Shown piece after piece: positions 22,595 through 33,021 of a stretch of DNA of 40,000 nucleotides (position 1 is the first letter of the stretch; each line of letters opens with the position of its first letter). Origin of the DNA: Neocallimastix lanati (nom. inval.) (lineage: Eukaryota > Neocallimastigomycota > Neocallimastigomycetes > Neocallimastigales > Neocallimastigaceae); assembly GCA_016946835.1 (NCBI GenBank), contig JACVTC010000131.1:345001-385000 (forward strand), given 5' to 3'. A program made the position numbers and the translations under genes. The notes beneath the pieces were generated by a model. It did not search any database. It saw nothing but the letters and a program-made list of their open reading frames with translations, and was not told the DNA's origin.

Positions 22595-22905
22595 GATCTT
22601 TAAAAAGCGTATGACTCTGTTCCCATTTTTAATGTATTAATGAAAATTCATTACTTAGGTACTAGGTTAAATGCTATAAATTTATTGAAAATTTATACTT
22701 ATCTTCCAAGGCTTATGTAAAGGTTGATGGACAATTATCGGAATCATTTAGTTATTAAGAATGGTATTCGTCAAGGATGTTCCCTATCACCAATTTTTAT
22801 TTAACTTGTTCATTAATGATATTTTTAATAAATGTGAAAAACGCTATTGTATTTTGTGCTTCAACAAGATCTGCTTCTTTCTTTATGCAGAAATTATGCC
22901 TAGGG
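21890..22905 (+). pseudogene. Third LINE copy: decayed reverse transcriptase
   Basis: A different, more decayed LINE fragment. It reads HYRFIASDFSGPSLSKDFW, EWEINQ, (insertion at 22055-22155), DISDEEINEAITSSS, ACGPDGIPLEFFKAL, WNSDFPKSWNNASIVSIYKK, GDPADCNNCRG, ICQRR, LKK.YDSVPI, NGIRQGCSLSPIFI and FINDIFNKCEK. These match the intact LINE in order from just before RT to RT motif B. A run of about 30 T (22564-22593) replaces the codons just before motif A, and several frameshifts and stops are present. The similarity fades after about 22905, before the FADD motif. Confidence 0.8.
22055..22155 (+). mobile_element. Roughly 101-bp poly(A)-tailed retroposed insert
   Basis: Inserted between the codons for NQ and DISDEE of the third LINE copy. 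It consists of about 40 bp of unique sequence (with TTTAAAACTCGTAATAATTA), a (CAA)n stretch at about 22096-22120 and an A run of about 38. The flanks CAAGAATATAA (22044-22054) and CAAGATATAA (22156-22165) look like a 10-11-bp target-site duplication with one base difference. This is the footprint of LINE-driven retroposition of a truncated transcript, either a LINE 3' end, a SINE or an mRNA end. Confidence 0.6.
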
Positions 22906-23081
22906 CTAGTATTCAACAAGAATTACAATTTCGACGTTATAAGCGCAAACTAACCGGGAGAATCAACGCTGAAAATACAATAATAAATACAAATAATATT
23001 TATATGTTTATTAATTGTGTGTGTGTTTTTTTTTTATAAAAAAAAAATATTTATATAATTAATAAATAAATAAATAAAGTT

Positions 23082-23127
23082 TAAAGTTTGAATGGGAAAG
23101 ACTTTTCATCCTCGAAACTCATAAGGT
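23082..23127 (+). pseudogene. LINE 3'-end remnant
   Basis: TTTGAATGGGAAAGACTTTT and CATCCTCGAAACTCATAA align with the last codons of the intact LINE (DEWEELEAFSSSNLIT, 20622-20672). The sequence is probably the tail of the third copy after an internal deletion. It is separated from 22905 by A/T-rich DNA. Confidence 0.55.
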
Positions 23128-23169
23128 AAAATATTACTTTTTCATTGTTTTTGTCTACAATAAGAAACT

Positions 23170-23269
23170 AATAGGTGGATGAAAAAACGTTTACTTTATA
23201 ACAGAATTAAAAAAAAAAAAAAAAAAAAAAGACTTTAAAAAAGTGTTAAATCTAATAACACATTTTAAA

Positions 23270-23304
<35 letters not shown>

Positions 23305-23395
23305 CTAATACTTTGTGAACTTGAAAGGGAATATAGAATTTTCTCCAATTAGACATTTATAAATAAAAAAGTTAAAAGTATAAATCAATATCATA
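23170..23395 (+). pseudogene. Fourth LINE fragment (between endonuclease and RT)
   Basis: KRLLYNRIK, then after an A-run of 22 and a T-run of about 29, LCELEREYRIFSN, FINKKVKSINQYHKF. These match FYKRIKNFKL and FCDLSKEYRVLSDYIISIKR of the intact LINE in order. It is a separate copy because the order relative to the preceding fragment is wrong for one element. The two homopolymer tracts lie inside former coding sequence. Confidence 0.6.
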
Positions 23396-23782
23396 AATTT
23401 TATTTTTTTTTAAAAATTATATAAAATATTAATAATTAAATAATTATACAAAATTTAATAATGATTTAAATTTAAATTTTTGATATTAAATTTATTTAAT
23501 CAATTATTCAATAAAGACTTGAAGTTATAATAAAACTAATTTAATATTTATTAATATTTTTTAAAATATTCCTTATTTTTTATTTGTTAATAGAACTAAA
23601 TATTTATATATTTGACACATATGCTATATATAAATTAATATATCTATTATTTATACATTTTATTTCAAATACTATGTATTAAAAAAAAAAAAAAAAAAAA
23701 AAGTTCGTTTACAATAATCAAATAAGCTTTTCATAAAAATTATTTTTGTTAAAATTTATAATTTATATATATTATTAAATTA

Positions 23783-24184
23783 ATAATAATAAATAAAGGA
23801 ATAATAAATAATAAATAATAAATAATTAACTAATAAATAATAAACAATAAATAATAAACAATAAATAATAAATAATAAATAATAAATAATTAATAGTAAA
23901 TAATAAATGGTAAATAATAAATAATAAATAATAAATAATAAATAATAAATAATAAATAATAAATAATAAATAATAAATAATAAATAGTAAATAATAAATA
24001 ATAAATAATAAATAATAAAGAATTGAATAATAAATAATAAATAATAAATAAATAATAAATAATAAATAATAAATAATAAATAATAAATAATAAATAATAA
24101 ATAATAAATAATAAATAATAAATAATAAATAATAAATAATAAATAATTAATTAAATAATAATAAATAATTGAATAATAATAAAT
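23783..24184. repeat. 7-bp AT satellite (AATAATA)n
   Basis: About 400 bp built mainly of the heptamer AATAATA with scattered substitutions and occasional register slips (for example near 24018 and 24046). On the minus strand the unit gives an open frame of Tyr/Leu/Phe/Ile repeats, which is a by-product of the repeat. The neighbouring sequence to about 24240 is looser A/T repeat. Confidence 0.8.
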
Positions 24185-24244
24185 AATTGAATAATAATAT
24201 AAAATATATAATAATAAAATATAAAATATAATACATAATATATT

Positions 24245-25766
24245 ATAAATATAAAGAATTATATTAAACATATAATCGAATTGCCTATTTTTTTATTTAT
24301 ATTATGTATTATGTTCTTTCAAAAAAAATTAACTATATATGTTAATTTTTATTCTTTTGTTTATATAAAATTTCTATAGTATAAATAATCATTTTAATTC
24401 TTTCTTATTTTCATACTATATAAATAAAGTTTTAATTATCATTTTATTATTATTATTTTTTTTTCTTTGAAATAACAATATATTATTTTATAAAAATTTT
24501 AATTTAATAATATATTTTAATATATATTATAAATAATACTACATAATGCAGAAATTAAATAATAAATATTTATATAAAACTTTATTTATTTTTTTTTTGG
24601 TAGTTATTAAATATAACGAAGTATGAATGTTCATTCGATTAAATTTTGATATATAAAAAATTTATATATATATGTATATATATTCAAATATATTATAAAT
24701 ATAATAAAATTAATTAAAATTATATAGTTTATTTTTTCATATATATTTGATATATATAGATTTTATATTTTTTTTATATTAGATTTTATAAAATATATGT
24801 AATAAATTTTAAAATAATATATATTATATTTTTCTTTCATAAATTAGAATATATAATTAATTCAAAGAAAATAATTTTTTTATAATAAATAAATTCTATC
24901 CATAAAATTTTATATTATTAAAAAAAATAATGATAATAATAATAATATAATATTTATAAATAATAAATAAAAAACTACTATTTAATAAATTTTTTTTTAA
25001 TAATTAAATTGTTAATACAGTTATTTTTATTAAAAATAAAGAAATTATATATTTAATTAATATTTCTGTTTTATATTTTATTTTATCTAATCTTTTTAAT
25101 TTTCGATCTCTATTTCATTATTATTTTATTAGAAATTTAATTAGATATTATATATATATATATAAAAATAGAATAGTGCTTTTAATAATTGGTTTTTATA
25201 TATAATTCGTAATTTTTGAATTCTTAAAAGTTTATAATATGGTTCTTATATAAATATTATAATAAAACAATTTTACTAAAAAGATTAAAATAATATGTTT
25301 TAATATATGATATATGAAAAACGTTAAATAAATAAATAAAAACTATTAGATATACAATATAATTTAATAAAAAATCATTTGACAGTGTTCATGAATTATA
25401 TTAATATCTTAATTTTTTAAATATAGATAAAATAATAACCTTTTTAAATCATAATTATCGATTATAGAATATTTATTACAATTTTATTACATTATACCAT
25501 TAAATTATAAATTTTTTTATGCTATTTAATAAAAGGTAAATTGATTATTAATTATTTGAAATATAAAGTAGTTTAATATTTTATAAACATAATATAATGA
25601 ATACATATTAAAGTATATACAACATTTATTTAAAATTTTATAATGAAGGATGCAATATATATTTTAGAAATAATTTTATTATATTGTATTTTATATATAT
25701 ATATACTTTTTTTTATAGTTTTTTTAAGTTTTTAAAAGTGAAAATCAATAGATATAATTTAAAATA
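24245..25766. other. AT-rich spacer upstream of the 1271-residue ORF
   Basis: No gene, RNA or ordered repeat is visible. Near the right end a T-rich TTTTTTTTATAG (about 25707-25718) precedes the next ORF by about 50 bp and resembles a 3' splice site of a 5'-UTR intron, without a provable donor. Confidence 0.45.
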
Positions 25767-28700
25767 ATGAATATAAATTCATCGAATTTACGTTTACCAG
25801 TAATTGTTGCAACTCCCGATGATGCGAAGAAATATTCAGAAGCCTGTCATAAACAAGAGGAGGGTAATAAATCAAAAAAGAAGAAGCATTTTAAAAAAAT
25901 TAAAAAAATTTTAGGAAAGATTGTAAAAAAAAAGCATAATGAGAAAATAGAAGTAGACGAACAATATTGCTTCTCTATTATGGATGATGAATCAAATTAT
26001 TTTTATGATAGTACAACTGAAGATAATTATTCCGATTATTTTTCAAATTATAATGGAGCCATACCCAAATCACCTTCATTTAATCAAACATTTCAAAATG
26101 TTGAAATAATTCGAGATAATAGTAATCTGAAGAGAAATAATTCAAAATTTTCTTTCATTAAAAAATTGAAAGAAAAAAAGGCTGCTAAAAAAGCTCGAAA
26201 AAATCATAAAGACACTATTCAAAATATTCAAAATAGTCCGTTAAATTCAAATGATGTAAGTTCACTTCCATTAAATAGTCCAAGAATAAAGGAAACAATA
26301 ATCTATGATGGTCCAAGTGCAATGGTATCACCATTCATAAGAAATAGGGAAATGACACCATCTATTAGTTCTTCACAAGATATGACGGCTTCATTATCTC
26401 CATCACTTCCAGCTACTCCTTATATATATAGTCAAATGATAAATGGTCATAAATCTAGTATACGTTATTATAATTCCAAGGATGATTTAAGTCTCAGTAC
26501 AAGAATAGATTATGCTTCTTCAATATATAGTGATGATAGTCGTCATCTACCAGATGATGAGGAAAATATAGTTGAAGATGAAACTGAAGTTAACCCTCCA
26601 TCGTCAGAGGGAACGTATAATGTAAAGGAAGCAAAAACAGAAAAAGAAAAGAAAGATATGATTCCTCATAATAATGATGATAGTGAGGATGAATCTGTAC
26701 AAACATTACAATTCCCAAAGCAAAGATCTTTATCTACTATGAAAAAGGCATGGGAAAACCCATTTGGAAGAATTTCTTTCATTGAATATACTATCGATCA
26801 ACAAAAAGAAAAGGATAAAAATCTTACACATAAATATATTGCAACAAAACTATCTTTAAAAAATAAAAATTCTAAAAATAATGGACAAATTGTTGTTAGT
26901 AAACGTTCTGTTTCTTCTCTCTCAGCATCATTAAATAAATCAAGACAAGAAGAAGTTCAAAATTCACCTGGATTTAAATTAAGATCAAATAGTTCTAGTT
27001 CATATCATACGAATACTTTATATAATCAAAATTCAAAATCTTTTAATTCCAATAATATTAATAATGTTAATAATAATAGTAGTCATAATAACAATAACAG
27101 TAGCATTGATAATAATATTAACAATAATATTAGTATTAATATTAAAAGAGAAAATGAAAGTAATTCGGAGGGAGATGTAAGCCATAGAGACTATGAGGTG
27201 TATGATGATAAACAAGAATCTTTAATTCCTGTTACCAATTTAAATAAATTAAATAATAATATTAGTATTAATATTAAAAGAGTAAGTGAAAGTAATTCGG
27301 AGGGAGATGTAAGCCATAGAGACTATGAGGATGAGGTGTATGATGATAAACAAGAATCTTTAATTCCTGTTACCAATTTAAATAAATTAAATAATTTTTA
27401 TAATAATTCCAATGATAACAAAAGTTTCAGTAGTATCAATGCTGAAAGTCAATGTAATCAGACTTTAAACCAATATAATATATATAGCTCTAAAAAAGAA
27501 GATGAGGACAACAAGGATGCTATTTCATTGTCAAAACAAGAAAATTCCGATGGTCATATTGGTTATGAATCTAGTATATTAAATTTTACTATTCCAGATG
27601 AAAATGGGAAACAAACAGGTAAAGAAATCAAGCTTTCTATTAAGAAAAGTAATAAGGGCTTAAATTTAAAATCTGAAAATAGAAAAGCTATTATTTCTGA
27701 ATTAAAGTCAAAAATCAAGGAAAATGTTGAAAACAATGAAAATGTTGAAAAAAGTGAAAATGTTGAAAGCAATGAAAATGTTGAAAAAAGTGAAAATGTT
27801 GAAAGCAATGAAAATGTTGAAAGCAATGAAAATGTTGAAAAAAGTGAAAAAGTTGAAAATATACAAAAAGTTGAAAATATACAAAATGTTGAAAATATTG
27901 AAAATATCAAAAATATTGAAAATGACATCATAACGGAATCAAATAACGTAAAAATAGAAAGTAAAACTGATGCAATGAAATTTAGTCCATACTTATCAGG
28001 TGTTTCAAGTGTTGATTATCCTCTTAATCATCCAAATCTTACTAAAAAAGAAGTCATGAATATTAATGATGGATCCTTTAATGTTTTAAAGCATACTAAT
28101 ACCCTTAAAGCTAATAATCAAATCGAAGTTGGGCTTAAAGTCAAAGAAGAAGAGAAAGAAATGAAGGAACATAAAGAAGAATTAAACCTAAAAAAAGAAA
28201 AAGAAATAGAAAATAAACCTTCTTGTGAAGCTGAAGTTGTTAAGAAAACTAGAAAGGAGATTGAAGCTGAAGAAGCTCAAAAAAATGAAGAAGGTCAACT
28301 AATCAATGAAATTCAAGAAAATGAAGATCATATCGATATCAAGGATGAAAGTGGAGAAAATAACAAAAATGGTAAAGAAGAACAAAAATCTTCAATTAAA
28401 CTGAAGGATAAAGAATATAGTGAAGAAAAAGTTATTTCTCCACCAGAAGAAGAAAGTATTGGTACTCTTCATGAAAGTAAAGATAAAAATATGAATAGTA
28501 AATTAAGTGAAATTGTTAGTAGAGTATTTTCAAGAAATAGTTCTTCCAGTGATAAATTAGATAATGACAGCATCATTACCTTTGATTTAAATCGACAATT
28601 GACTAAGTCTTCTCATAATGAAGCAATTATTATAAAATCTTCAGAAAAAATTTCTTCAGAATCTCCAAAAATAAATGAAAACAAGAATAGTAGTGGTGAA

Positions 28701-29582
28701 AAGGAAGAAATCAATGACAATAATGATAACGATAATAATATTACAAAATTATTCAATTTCTTTAAATCCCCATCAAAATATCTTCAATCTAATGATGATA
28801 ATACGAATAAAGAAAATGAAGATATGAATGAAAAATATAAAGAAAAAGAAAAAGAAAATTCCTTAGAAAAAATAAAGATAAAAGAAAAAGAAAAAGAAGA
28901 TTCCTATGAAAAAATAAGTATAAAAGAAAAAGAAAAAGATGTACGTTCTCAAACTTCAAGTAAAAATAGTACAGTTCCTGAATTACCTCGTTCACCTATA
29001 AGACCTGTTGCTATCTCAATCAATGGTTCTACAAAATTACTTAGATCAGCTTCATTATCATTAGCAAAACGCCATAATAGAGAAATTAATGAAAGTAGAA
29101 ATAGAAATAAAAATAGACTTTTAGAAAGAAATAATAGTACCAATACTAGTGTAGATAACAGATATAAAGCAATAATATATAATGATAATGATGAAGAAGT
29201 TTCTATTCATAAGACCAATTCAAAAAAATCTACAATAGAAGAGGGTATAAATAAAATAGTAAATTTTGTTGGTAATGAAATTCATTCCTCTAAATCTTTT
29301 AAGTTTTATAGGCCAAAAGAAGACCAACCAATTTTAGAAAGTAATAATAATAAAAAAATTGAATTAGATTCTGAAAAAACACCAACTCTTCATTATAAAA
29401 GTGTAGAAGAAGGTAACAGAGATAAAATTCATCGTACTAAACAAGAAAATGGAATAACTACTTTTGATGCTAATGAAAATATTGCTGATAAAATAAATAA
29501 TCTTAAAAATGAAATTATGGTAAAAGAAGATGAGAATCATAATGATGTTATTTTATCGAAATCTCAAGTAGAAATGAACTAA
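25767..29582 (+). CDS. Large low-complexity, Asn/Ser/Lys/Glu-rich protein, unrecognised
   Basis: Single-exon ORF of 1271 residues with no signal peptide, transmembrane segment or catalytic motif that I can see. Residues 35-60 form a strongly basic patch (KSKKKKHFKKIKK onward), and a second basic patch follows near 130-147 (KKLKEKKAAKKARK). Residues about 150-240 are rich in Ser-Pro/Thr-Pro sites. Residues about 430-452 are an Asn tract. Two 44-residue copies of a segment with NNISINIKR and SNSEGDVSHRDYE follow (about 452-543), and the second copy gains Asp-Glu. Residues about 652-720 are hexapeptide repeats of the ENVEKS/ENVESN type. Later parts are Lys/Glu-rich and likely helical or coiled coil, with KEKEKE clusters near 1020-1055. 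The protein is probably intracellular and largely disordered. Many SP/TP/RS sites suggest a phosphorylated scaffold or regulatory protein, which is inference from composition only. Its coding status is supported by length and by in-frame duplications. Confidence 0.8.
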   Translation: MNINSSNLRLPVIVATPDDAKKYSEACHKQEEGNKSKKKKHFKKIKKILGKIVKKKHNEKIEVDEQYCFSIMDDESNYFYDSTTEDNYSDYFSNYNGAIPKSPSFNQTFQNVEIIRDNSNLKRNNSKFSFIKKLKEKKAAKKARKNHKDTIQNIQNSPLNSNDVSSLPLNSPRIKETIIYDGPSAMVSPFIRNREMTPSISSSQDMTASLSPSLPATPYIYSQMINGHKSSIRYYNSKDDLSLSTRIDYASSIYSDDSRHLPDDEENIVEDETEVNPPSSEGTYNVKEAKTEKEKKDMIPHNNDDSEDESVQTLQFPKQRSLSTMKKAWENPFGRISFIEYTIDQQKEKDKNLTHKYIATKLSLKNKNSKNNGQIVVSKRSVSSLSASLNKSRQEEVQNSPGFKLRSNSSSSYHTNTLYNQNSKSFNSNNINNVNNNSSHNNNNSSIDNNINNNISINIKRENESNSEGDVSHRDYEVYDDKQESLIPVTNLNKLNNNISINIKRVSESNSEGDVSHRDYEDEVYDDKQESLIPVTNLNKLNNFYNNSNDNKSFSSINAESQCNQTLNQYNIYSSKKEDEDNKDAISLSKQENSDGHIGYESSILNFTIPDENGKQTGKEIKLSIKKSNKGLNLKSENRKAIISELKSKIKENVENNENVEKSENVESNENVEKSENVESNENVESNENVEKSEKVENIQKVENIQNVENIENIKNIENDIITESNNVKIESKTDAMKFSPYLSGVSSVDYPLNHPNLTKKEVMNINDGSFNVLKHTNTLKANNQIEVGLKVKEEEKEMKEHKEELNLKKEKEIENKPSCEAEVVKKTRKEIEAEEAQKNEEGQLINEIQENEDHIDIKDESGENNKNGKEEQKSSIKLKDKEYSEEKVISPPEEESIGTLHESKDKNMNSKLSEIVSRVFSRNSSSSDKLDNDSIITFDLNRQLTKSSHNEAIIIKSSEKISSESPKINENKNSSGEKEEINDNNDNDNNITKLFNFFKSPSKYLQSNDDNTNKENEDMNEKYKEKEKENSLEKIKIKEKEKEDSYEKISIKEKEKDVRSQTSSKNSTVPELPRSPIRPVAISINGSTKLLRSASLSLAKRHNREINESRNRNKNRLLERNNSTNTSVDNRYKAIIYNDNDEEVSIHKTNSKKSTIEEGINKIVNFVGNEIHSSKSFKFYRPKEDQPILESNNNKKIELDSEKTPTLHYKSVEEGNRDKIHRTKQENGITTFDANENIADKINNLKNEIMVKEDENHNDVILSKSQVEMN

Positions 29583-30060
29583 GTAATAAAAGAAAAAAGA
29601 AAAAAAAAATATCTATATATATATCTATATATATATATATTTTATAAGGAATTAAATAATTGTAGGTTAATATAAAGTAAAACATATTATTTCTCTTTTA
29701 CAACATGTTTAAAAAAAAAAAAAAAAAAAAAAAAATTTTTTTTTTTTTTTATTATCTGAATTATAAATTTTATATGATATGAAACGAAAAAAGTTCATAA
29801 TTTTTTTTTAATTATTTTTTATCAAATAATAACAATAAATTATAAAATTATAATAATAATAATAATAATAATAATGATATAAAAATAAAAAAATAAATTT
29901 AAATTAACATATTTATTAGTTTTATTAAAAAATAATCTTTAAATTAAAAACGAATATTATTATTTTTTTTTTAACAAAATTTACTGTAAATTAAGCATTG
30001 ATCATTGATTAATATATGTAGCTGTGCCGTAACCCATAGTCACTATGGATAAATATTAAA

Positions 30061-30091
<31 letters not shown>

Positions 30092-30571
30092 TAAAATAAA
30101 AAAATAATAATAAAAAAAAAAATAATAATAAATAATATAAAAAAAAAAAAAAAAAAAATTACTATTATTTTTTTTTTTTTTTTTTATTCTTTCTAACAAG
30201 AGAGAAATGAAAATTTGTTATGATATTTTAAAAAATAAAAAAAAAATAAAAAGAATAAAAAAAAAAGTTATAAATTAAAAAAAAAAAATTAAATTAAAAA
30301 TTAAAAATAAAAATACAAAAATACAATAATAATAATAAGAATTAGTAAATAAATATATAAGAAAATTAAAAATAAATTAATAAATAAATAAATAAAAATA
30401 AAAAAATAAAAAATGAAATAATAATGAAATAATAATGAAATAATAAAATATATGTACATATAGATAAATAAATATACATATATATATAAAAGGAAGAGAG
30501 TGAAAGAGAAAACAGAAATATATAATAGTAATAATAATAAAAAAATTAAATAAGTAGTATTTAATGAAACG

Positions 30572-30613
<42 letters not shown>

Positions 30614-30889
30614 CAATATTAAAATCATATACAGATTTATATTATATTTTGTTTTTGATTATTCTTATTCTTATTCTTTTTTTTTTTTATGATATTAATT
30701 ATAATAATACTAATATTAATATTAATGCTAATATACTAATATTAATACTAATATATATCTATTATTATTATTATTATTGTTAAATATAATATATAATATA
30801 TCTATGTATTAATCAAGGGAAATTGGCTCCATCGGCAACCCGTTAATCTCTTTTTTTTTTTTTTTTTTTTTTTTTTTATTATTATTATT
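29583..30889. other. AT-rich spacer with small GC-richer patches
   Basis: Mostly A/T homopolymers, (ATAAA)n and (TAATAA)n tracts, and an A-run of about 40 at 30572-30612. Two GC-richer patches stand out. One at about 30019-30051 contains the perfect 7-bp palindrome CCATAGT-C-ACTATGG (30034-30048). The other is at about 30817-30850 (GGCTCCATCGGCAACCCG) and is followed by a T-run. Neither has a coding frame. Confidence 0.45.
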
Positions 30890-31071
30890 ATTATTGTGTA
30901 ACCACAACCAGTAATTAATTAACTTTTTAGAGTTTTGTTTTTATAGATGTATAAAAAAAAATAATAAAAAAAAATTTTTTTTTTTTTAATTTTTTAAAAG
31001 TTAAATTATTCTATAAAAGTAGTTTAAAATTTTTAAACATAACTTTTTTCTGTTAATTTATTAACCCTTTT

Positions 31072-31105
<34 letters not shown>

Positions 31106-31360
31106 TAGTAAAATTTTAAAGAAAGGAAATAACAGAGTAGTAGTGGATAATAATAAAAACTATTATTTATTTCTTAATAATAATATTTTTTTAATTTTTT
31201 AATTTTTAAATATTTTATATATATAAATATAAATATATATATTCCTTTTACATAAAAAATATACTATTGAAAATTAATAAGTCCAGGTTGGAGCAATCTG
31301 TAGCGTAAATTTTTTTTTTTTTTTTTTTTTTTTGTTGGTTTCAATATTAATAATGAAATT

Positions 31361-31407
<47 letters not shown>

Positions 31408-31512
31408 TTTTGCTATTATTATTATTTTTTTTTTTTTTAAAAAAAAAAAAAAACATCAATAAAAATAAACTCTAAAAAGTTAATTAATTGCTGGTTGTGG
31501 TTACACAATAAT
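30890..31512. repeat. Element bounded by 45-bp inverted repeats (44/45 identical)
   Basis: Arm 30890-30934 and arm 31468-31512 are reverse complements at 44 of 45 positions. The core of the arm includes TGTGTAACCACAACCAG, and the single difference is T versus C. The 533-bp interior is non-coding A/T-rich DNA with a T-run, an A-run of 39 (31365-31403) and a GC-richer patch AGTCCAGGTTGGAGCAATC near 31281. The size and terminal inverted repeats fit a non-autonomous DNA transposon (MITE-like), or an inverted duplication. I find no clear target-site duplication: the outer flanks are (ATT)n on the left and CCGCCGTACTATTTGG on the right. Confidence 0.65.
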
Positions 31513-32460
31513 CCGCCGTACTATTTGGTATAATTAATTATGAAAAATATAAAACTGTTTCAATACATAAAGTTTAATTTTTTTTTTTTTTTTTTTACAA
31601 ATAAATAATAATTTATAAATCATAAATAAATAAATAAATAAATAATATTAAATAAATAAATAAATAATAATAATAAATAATATTAAATAATATTAAACAG
31701 TTATGTGAGAGTCGAGTTATTAGAATAATAATAATAATAATAATAATAATTAATAAAGGTCTTCTATTAAAAAAAATATTTATGGATGTAGATTTATATA
31801 CAAAGTTAAATTTCGAATAAATAATTATTGTTGAAACGATGTTAACAACTTTTTTTTTTTTTTCTTTATTTTCAAATCGTTTATTTTTTAATTAAGATAA
31901 AATCTATAGTTTATCTTTTATTAAATAAACACTTTAATAAACATATTAAAAAGTAATAAAGAATTAAATTTTTTAATTTTTTTTTTTTTATTTTTTTTTT
32001 TTTATATTTTTTTTTTTTTTAATTTTTTTTATATTTTTTTATTTTTTTTTAATTTTTTTAATTTTTTTGTAATTTTTTTTATATTTTTTTTTATTAATAT
32101 AATCAATATCATTCATGATTATTAAATGATTATAATATATAATAAATGTTTTTTTTTTTTTTTTTTTTTTTTTTTATTTTAACTATTTTACATTATAGGG
32201 TATACATTAATATATACTTTTTTTTTTTTTTTTTATAGTGATATATTATTATTGATGAATTATTGATTAATTATATGATAGAAAATTGAATATAACATTG
32301 ATATAATGAAATTTCATTATAAATAGATTTATTATATTTTATTAAAATACAGAGAATATAATTAAAATTTAATAATTACTAATTATTATTATTATTATTA
32401 TTTTTTTTTTTTTTGTTTTTTTTGTTTTTTTTGGTTACTTTTATTTTATTTTATTTTATT

Positions 32461-32495
<35 letters not shown>

Positions 32496-32815
32496 TTTTT
32501 TGTTTGTTTGTTTGTTTCTTGAGTAAAAAAAAAAAAAATAAATAAATAAATAAAAATAAAAATAAAAATAAAAATAAAAAAAAATATAAAAAAAAAAAAA
32601 AATTCTATGATCTATACATTCTTATTTTAATTATTATATAAAATTCTATTTATATTTTTTGTATTTATTTATTTATTTATTTATTTTTGGAATACTTATT
32701 GAAATATCATAACAATATTATTATAATAATATCATTTTTAATAATATTATGAAAAATTTAATGTTATATATTGATTTAATTTTATTATTATTTTTTTTTT
32801 TTATTTTTTTTTTTT
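31513..32815. other. AT-rich spacer
   Basis: Simple A/T repeats including (AATA)n near 31621-31680, (AAT)n near 31722-31750, (ATTT)n near 32440-32496 and a short (GTTT)n at 32500-32517. No gene is seen. Confidence 0.5.
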
Positions 32816-32960
32816 ATCACTGTATAAAATATTTATTTTAAAATTGATTATTTCAATGATTATTATTTAATTTTATTATTATTATTATTATTATTTTTAT
32901 TTTTTTTTTTTATCACTGTATAAAATATTTATTTTAAAATTGATTATTTCAATGATTATT
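32816..32960. repeat. Exact 49-bp direct repeat downstream of the TauE/SafE gene
   Basis: 32816-32864 and 32912-32960 are identical (ATCACTGTATAAAATA onward), 96 bp apart start to start, with T-rich/ATT-rich sequence also shared before each. This is a tandem duplication of about 96 bp ending some 60 bp beyond the stop codon of the minus-strand transporter gene. The identity suggests a recent event. Confidence 0.8.
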
Positions 32961-33021
32961 AATAATGTTGTCCATTGACAATTTTTTTTTTTTTTTTTTG
33001 TTATCTTTCGTTTATTGATGA

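Noticed and set aside
23780-24271. 163-codon minus-strand frame of Tyr/Leu/Phe/Ile repeats
   Set aside because: A by-product of the 7-bp satellite. The repeat happens to lack stops on that strand.
30377-30628. 83-codon minus-strand Phe/Ile/Leu frame
   Set aside because: It arises from A-runs and A/T simple repeats. No start context or composition of a real gene.
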